Shown: piece after piece, positions 6,901 through 8,742 of the stretch
How positions within the stretch are numbered: position 1 is the stretch's first letter
Layout: every line of letters starts with the position of its first letter
NCBI GenBank assembly: GCA_021739805.1
Contig: JAIPBB010000230.1
Location: forward strand, 1 to 8,742
Reading direction: 5' to 3'
DNA: 8,742 nucleotides
Source: Saprospiraceae bacterium
Lineage (GTDB): Bacteria > Bacteroidota > Bacteroidia > Bacteroidales > JAIPBB01
The notes under the pieces: model-generated
Databases searched by the model: none
Seen by the model: the letters and a program-made list of their open reading frames with translations, nothing else
Told to the model about the DNA's origin: nothing
Program-made: the position numbers and the translations under genes

Positions 6901-7255
6901 TGGTGGTTTGGGTTTGATAATCGGAACATTGGGATTGGGAATAATTATTTTCAGAAACTTATTAGAGAGAAAACAAGAAATTGCATTACTTCTTGCAATT
7001 GGATTTAAGAAAACCCAAATCTTTAAATTGATATTTATTGAGAATCTTTTTTTATTAATTGCCGGAATGATAACAGGAATTGCAGGGGCAATTATCGGAA
7101 TTTTACCATCAATTTTATCACCTTCATTTAGTATTCCAGGCACCTTAGTATTCTACATTTTAGCAATTATTCTGGCAAGTGGAATTCTTTGGATTTATTT
7201 TCCGGCAAGAAAAGTTATGAAAGGGAATTTGGTGAAAGGGCTGAGGAAAGAGTAA
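3971..7255 (+). CDS. FtsX/MacB-type ABC transporter permease, ten-helix fused form
   Basis: The 1094-residue product has one helix near the N-terminus (about 20-39), a large extracytoplasmic domain (about 40-490), an FtsX-type helix block (494-515, 546-565, 593-613), a connecting pair (646-663, 672-692), a further helix (720-738), a second outside domain (about 740-965) and a final FtsX block (970-993, 1024-1046, 1057-1078). Both FtsX blocks carry the coupling-region pattern ESGILAGLGFSKKQI (524-538) and EIALLLAIGFKKTQI (1003-1017). Segments such as CDDWQTGIP (393-401), YWNEFKGTPKA (414-424), WAESTIPILHDLNT (761-774) and DASCLNL (804-810) resemble a family of long permeases that I recall from Planctomycetes and Bacteroidetes. 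Such permeases normally work with a LolD/MacB-like ATPase in export or lipoprotein release. No ATPase gene adjoins it, and the substrate is unknown. No Shine-Dalgarno sequence is seen. Confidence 0.88.
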   Translation: MSIYKFILKSLWFFRKQHIAVFLGTLFSTAVLTGALIIGDSVKLSLKKLVDSRLGEIEYALSSNDRFVRSQLADEISEDLNISTAACLIVDGITIKPESESRLNRTQILGVDNRFWQLSNVEMPDLGEDEAIISSNISQKLSLKIGDEILLRIRKADVIPLNAPFVSERELYIASRFKIIAIADNNSLGRFSLKSNQLAPNNVFVSMEFLAKKLSLEGKSNLILVGKGNDNQSLEILNESIEANWKIADAALKIREVNSRFEVLSERIFIDKPITDAINNLDKSQEPILSYMVNAIKKDSLSTPYSFVAAATYPIIPKDLKDDEIIINQWLAEDINAQIGDSISLEYFIIGALRKLEEKSSNFIVKDIIRNQSEFIDSTLMPDFPGLADAESCDDWQTGIPVDLEKIRDKDEKYWNEFKGTPKAYITVKKGNELWENKYGAFTSIRFKKSKTSVENFKADILKELSPKDLNLEFISVRESGVKAASNSVDFGELFLSLSFFVILAGFLLTVLLYSLNIESRNIESGILAGLGFSKKQIIKLRISETLIITVLGGIAGAFIGILYNDALLYGLNSIWQGAVRTNTLEVFVLPKTVIIGALSGIIIAIIAIFFVSRKKLKQPIALLIKDENISSKLTSKRKRLFSKLFAFLALTTSILILVYSFASSVDSNASLFLSSGALFIIGLIALINIFLSSAKKKKHTSQSIFKLAFKNAGRNRNRSIATIVLLALGVFTILITASNRKTFYGDENSRSSGTGGYSFWAESTIPILHDLNTERGKSKLGLSDKEEFDGVKFMQFHKADGEDASCLNLNQVQNPQILGVDAVELNQRKSFSFAKLLDEVNQENPWLELNKNYDGVIPAFADQTVITWGLLKKVGDTLFYKDEFGEDLKLLLVGGLASSVFQGNILISDSIFLKHFPSVSGSKIMLIDAPQKQKDKVRETLQMYFFDYGIEITPTEIRLAEFYSITNTYLMVFMMLGGLGLIIGTLGLGIIIFRNLLERKQEIALLLAIGFKKTQIFKLIFIENLFLLIAGMITGIAGAIIGILPSILSPSFSIPGTLVFYILAIILASGILWIYFPARKVMKGNLVKGLRKE

Positions 7256-7290
7256 TTGCTCGTTTCTGGTTGCTCGTTTCTGGTTGCTCA
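7256..7290. repeat. Heptamer-based tandem array right after the permease stop
   Basis: The units TTGCTCG and TTTCTGG alternate twice and end with TTGCTCA, making five 7-bp steps (a 14-bp unit repeated about 2.5 times). The array begins at the base after the TAA of the permease gene. TTGTCCA at 7291-7297 may be a decayed sixth unit. Confidence 0.8.
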
Positions 7291-7321
7291 TTGTCCATAA
7301 CTAAATAAAGTTTACTGTGGT

Positions 7322-7368
7322 CATTGAGCGGAGCCGAAATGCAGGTTTCAGCTTCACTTTGCTCAGTG
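7322..7368 (+). repeat. Imperfect inverted repeat, possible hairpin
   Basis: CATTGAGCGGAG (7322-7333) can pair over 12 bp with CTTTGCTCAGTG (7357-7368) if three G-T pairs are allowed, around a 23-nt loop. The words resemble TGAGCGGAGTCGAA palindromes that I remember as common intergenic repeats. No T-tract follows, so it is a poor candidate for an intrinsic terminator, although it is the only sizeable hairpin downstream of the permease. Confidence 0.5.
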
Positions 7369-7374
7369 CAAGAG

Positions 7375-7444
7375 TTTCGGGTTTCGACATTTGCCTACTG
7401 TCTAATGCTTGCTCACTTTTGCCTTTTGCCCTGTGCCTTCTGCA
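7375..7444. repeat. 7-bp-periodic degenerate tandem array
   Basis: The sequence divides into ten heptamers: TTTCGGG, TTTCGAC, ATTTGCC, TACTGTC, TAATGCT, TGCTCAC, TTTTGCC, TTTTGCC, CTGTGCC, TTCTGCA. The consensus is about TNYTGCC, strongest in the last four. It is in register with the array at 7256-7290 (133 bp, 19 x 7, from 7256 to 7389). The unit length is not a multiple of three, and it stops 22 bp before the folC -7 box. Confidence 0.65.
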
Positions 7445-7466
7445 AACAACGATTACCGAAATATCA

Positions 7467-7474
7467 TATATTTG
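7467..7474 (+). promoter_or_regulatory. folC: Candidate -7 box of folC
   Basis: TATATTTG fits TAnnTTTG exactly and is followed by CA, as is common in Bacteroidota. The folC ATG comes 15 nt later, so the leader would be only about 9 nt. No TTTG -33 box is found at normal spacing; that position is occupied by sequence just after the heptamer array. Confidence 0.5.
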
Positions 7475-7489
7475 CAAAAAAATCAATAC

Positions 7490-8742
7490 ATGAATTATCA
7501 GGAAACCCTGGATTATCTTTTCAGTCAGTTGCCAATGTATCAAAGAATTGGTGCTGCTGCTTACAAATCAAATCTTGATAATACTATCGCTCTTGACAAA
7601 ATCTTAAATCATCCTCATAAAAATTTCAAATCAATACATATTGCCGGAACAAATGGTAAGGGTTCAGTTTCTCATTTAATTGCATCAGTTTTACAAACGG
7701 CAGGTTTTAAAGTGGGTTTATACACTTCGCCACACTTAAAGGATTTTAGAGAAAGAATCAGGATTAATGGAGAAAAAGTTTCTGAAAAATTTGTTTGTGA
7801 ATTTGTTAAGACTTATAAATCACAATTTGAAAAAATCGAACTTTCGTTTTTTGAAATGACCTTTGGAATGGCAATTCAATATTTTTCTGAGCAAAAAGTT
7901 GATGTGGCTGTTATGGAAACCGGAATGGGTGGAAGGCTCGACTCGACAAATATTATAAATCCGGTATTATCCATCATCACAAATATTGGACTTGACCACA
8001 CTATGTTTCTTGGTGATACTATCGAAAAAATTGCTATTGAAAAAGCCGGAATTATAAAGGAAAGCACTCCTATTGTAATAGGTGAAAAACAAGAAAAAAT
8101 TAAATCCATTTTTGAAGAGAAAGCCAAAATTGAAAGTGCAGAAATTTCTTTTGCACCAAACTTTTATTCTTATAATAATATTACATTTTCTTTGCTTGAA
8201 AAGGCATTTTTGCAAATGGATGTTTTCAAAGGAAATCAATTGTTTAATAGAAATTTGAGAACTTCCTTAGGAGGGTTTTACCAAGGAAAAAATATTATTA
8301 CAACTCTCTGTGCAATTGATATTTTGAATCAATTAAATTTTAAAATCAGCAAAGAAAATATTCTTGTTGGCATCGAAAAAGTTGTTGAAAATACAGGAAT
8401 TACAGGAAGATGGCAAGTGCTTTCACAATCACCATTAACAATTTGTGATACAGGACATAATGTTGATGGAATCAGGGAAGTTGTAAGTCAGATTAATTCC
8501 TTATCCTTTTCAAAACTGCATTTTGTTTTAGGAATGGTAAACGATAAAAGCATTGATTCAGTGATGGAACTACTGCCAAAAAATGCAGAATACTATTTCT
8601 GTAAAGCAAATATTCCGCGTGGTTTGGATGCAAATGAACTTGCTCAAATTGCAGAAAAGAATGGATTAACTGGCAAAGTTTTTTCTTCTGTGGTTGAAGC
8701 AAAAAAAGCAGCCCAGAAAAATGCAAAAACTGATAATTTGGT
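7490..8742 (+). CDS. folC: Bifunctional dihydrofolate/folylpolyglutamate synthase, 3' end cut off
   Basis: The frame opens at ATG 7490 and stays open to the window end, giving 417 residues. The conserved FolC/Mur-ligase motifs occur in order: the nucleotide loop GTNGKGS (53-59), YTSPHL (78-83) with RERIRINGE (87-95), ETGMGGRLDSTN (143-154), ITNIGLDH (163-170), EKAGI (184-188) whose Lys185 matches the carbamylated lysine of the family, GRWQV (306-310), and DTGHN (320-324) at the start of the C-terminal ligase domain. The enzyme adds glutamate to dihydropteroate and then to folates, using ATP, in the cytoplasm. Bacterial members are about 400-440 residues, so probably only 10-25 are missing. 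The first in-frame Met sits just after a -7-like box, and no Shine-Dalgarno sequence is visible. Whether it also has the polyglutamylating activity cannot be read from sequence. Confidence 0.95.
   Translation, partial: MNYQETLDYLFSQLPMYQRIGAAAYKSNLDNTIALDKILNHPHKNFKSIHIAGTNGKGSVSHLIASVLQTAGFKVGLYTSPHLKDFRERIRINGEKVSEKFVCEFVKTYKSQFEKIELSFFEMTFGMAIQYFSEQKVDVAVMETGMGGRLDSTNIINPVLSIITNIGLDHTMFLGDTIEKIAIEKAGIIKESTPIVIGEKQEKIKSIFEEKAKIESAEISFAPNFYSYNNITFSLLEKAFLQMDVFKGNQLFNRNLRTSLGGFYQGKNIITTLCAIDILNQLNFKISKENILVGIEKVVENTGITGRWQVLSQSPLTICDTGHNVDGIREVVSQINSLSFSKLHFVLGMVNDKSIDSVMELLPKNAEYYFCKANIPRGLDANELAQIAEKNGLTGKVFSSVVEAKKAAQKNAKTDNL

Noticed and set aside
7322..7368. Intrinsic terminator of the permease gene
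   Set aside because: The stem needs several wobble pairs, the loop is long, and no T-run follows.
7301..7578. Short ORFs on both strands across the permease-folC gap
   Set aside because: They translate the heptamer repeats and the start of folC, with low-complexity composition and no recognisable domain.
7876..8239. Antisense ORFs inside folC
   Set aside because: They overlap conserved FolC motifs on the plus strand and have no features of their own.

Overview
The window is AT-rich (roughly one third G+C by eye) and looks like a chromosomal segment from a member of the Bacteroidota. The grounds are TAnnTTTG-type -7 promoter boxes, the absence of Shine-Dalgarno sequences before the genes, an outer-membrane beta-barrel protein and a lipoprotein in one cluster, and a family of palindrome-rich intergenic repeats of a kind I remember from Bacteroidetes genomes. 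No rRNA, tRNA, CRISPR array, transposase or phage gene was found.

Layout. Positions 1-1438 hold a minus-strand cluster, read right to left: a small outer-membrane beta-barrel protein (914-1438), a glycerophosphodiester phosphodiesterase-family lipoprotein (190-987) and the N-terminus of an M20 amidohydrolase (1-159). The first two genes overlap by 74 bp in different frames. Positions 1898-3163 (minus) hold a GT-C/GT39-type membrane glycosyltransferase. Positions 3971-7255 (plus) hold a 1094-residue, ten-helix FtsX/MacB-type ABC permease with no ATPase gene beside it. Positions 7490-8742 (plus) hold folC, dihydrofolate/folylpolyglutamate synthase, cut by the window end near its C-terminus.

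The most unusual structure is non-coding. Two elements of about 315 bp (1538-1852 and 3455-3768) lie as direct repeats on either side of the glycosyltransferase gene. Each carries six short hairpins. The spacing is the same in both copies (offset 1915 bp), and by hand count the hairpins are about 93% identical while the spacers are about 65% identical. Each element is also mirror-built. Hairpins 1-3 present GAA loops on the plus strand, hairpins 4-6 present GAA- or A-rich loops on the minus strand, and hairpin sizes and gaps (12-23-39-24-12 nt) are almost symmetrical about the centre. It therefore looks like two diverged three-hairpin half-units in inverted orientation.

A second repeat-rich island (7256-7444), richer in G+C than its surroundings, separates the permease from folC. 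It contains two 7-bp-periodic arrays around an imperfect inverted repeat.

Functionally, the proteins mostly concern the envelope (beta-barrel protein, lipoprotein phosphodiesterase, glycosyltransferase, permease), with folC as a housekeeping gene. Nothing in the sequence shows that they form one pathway.
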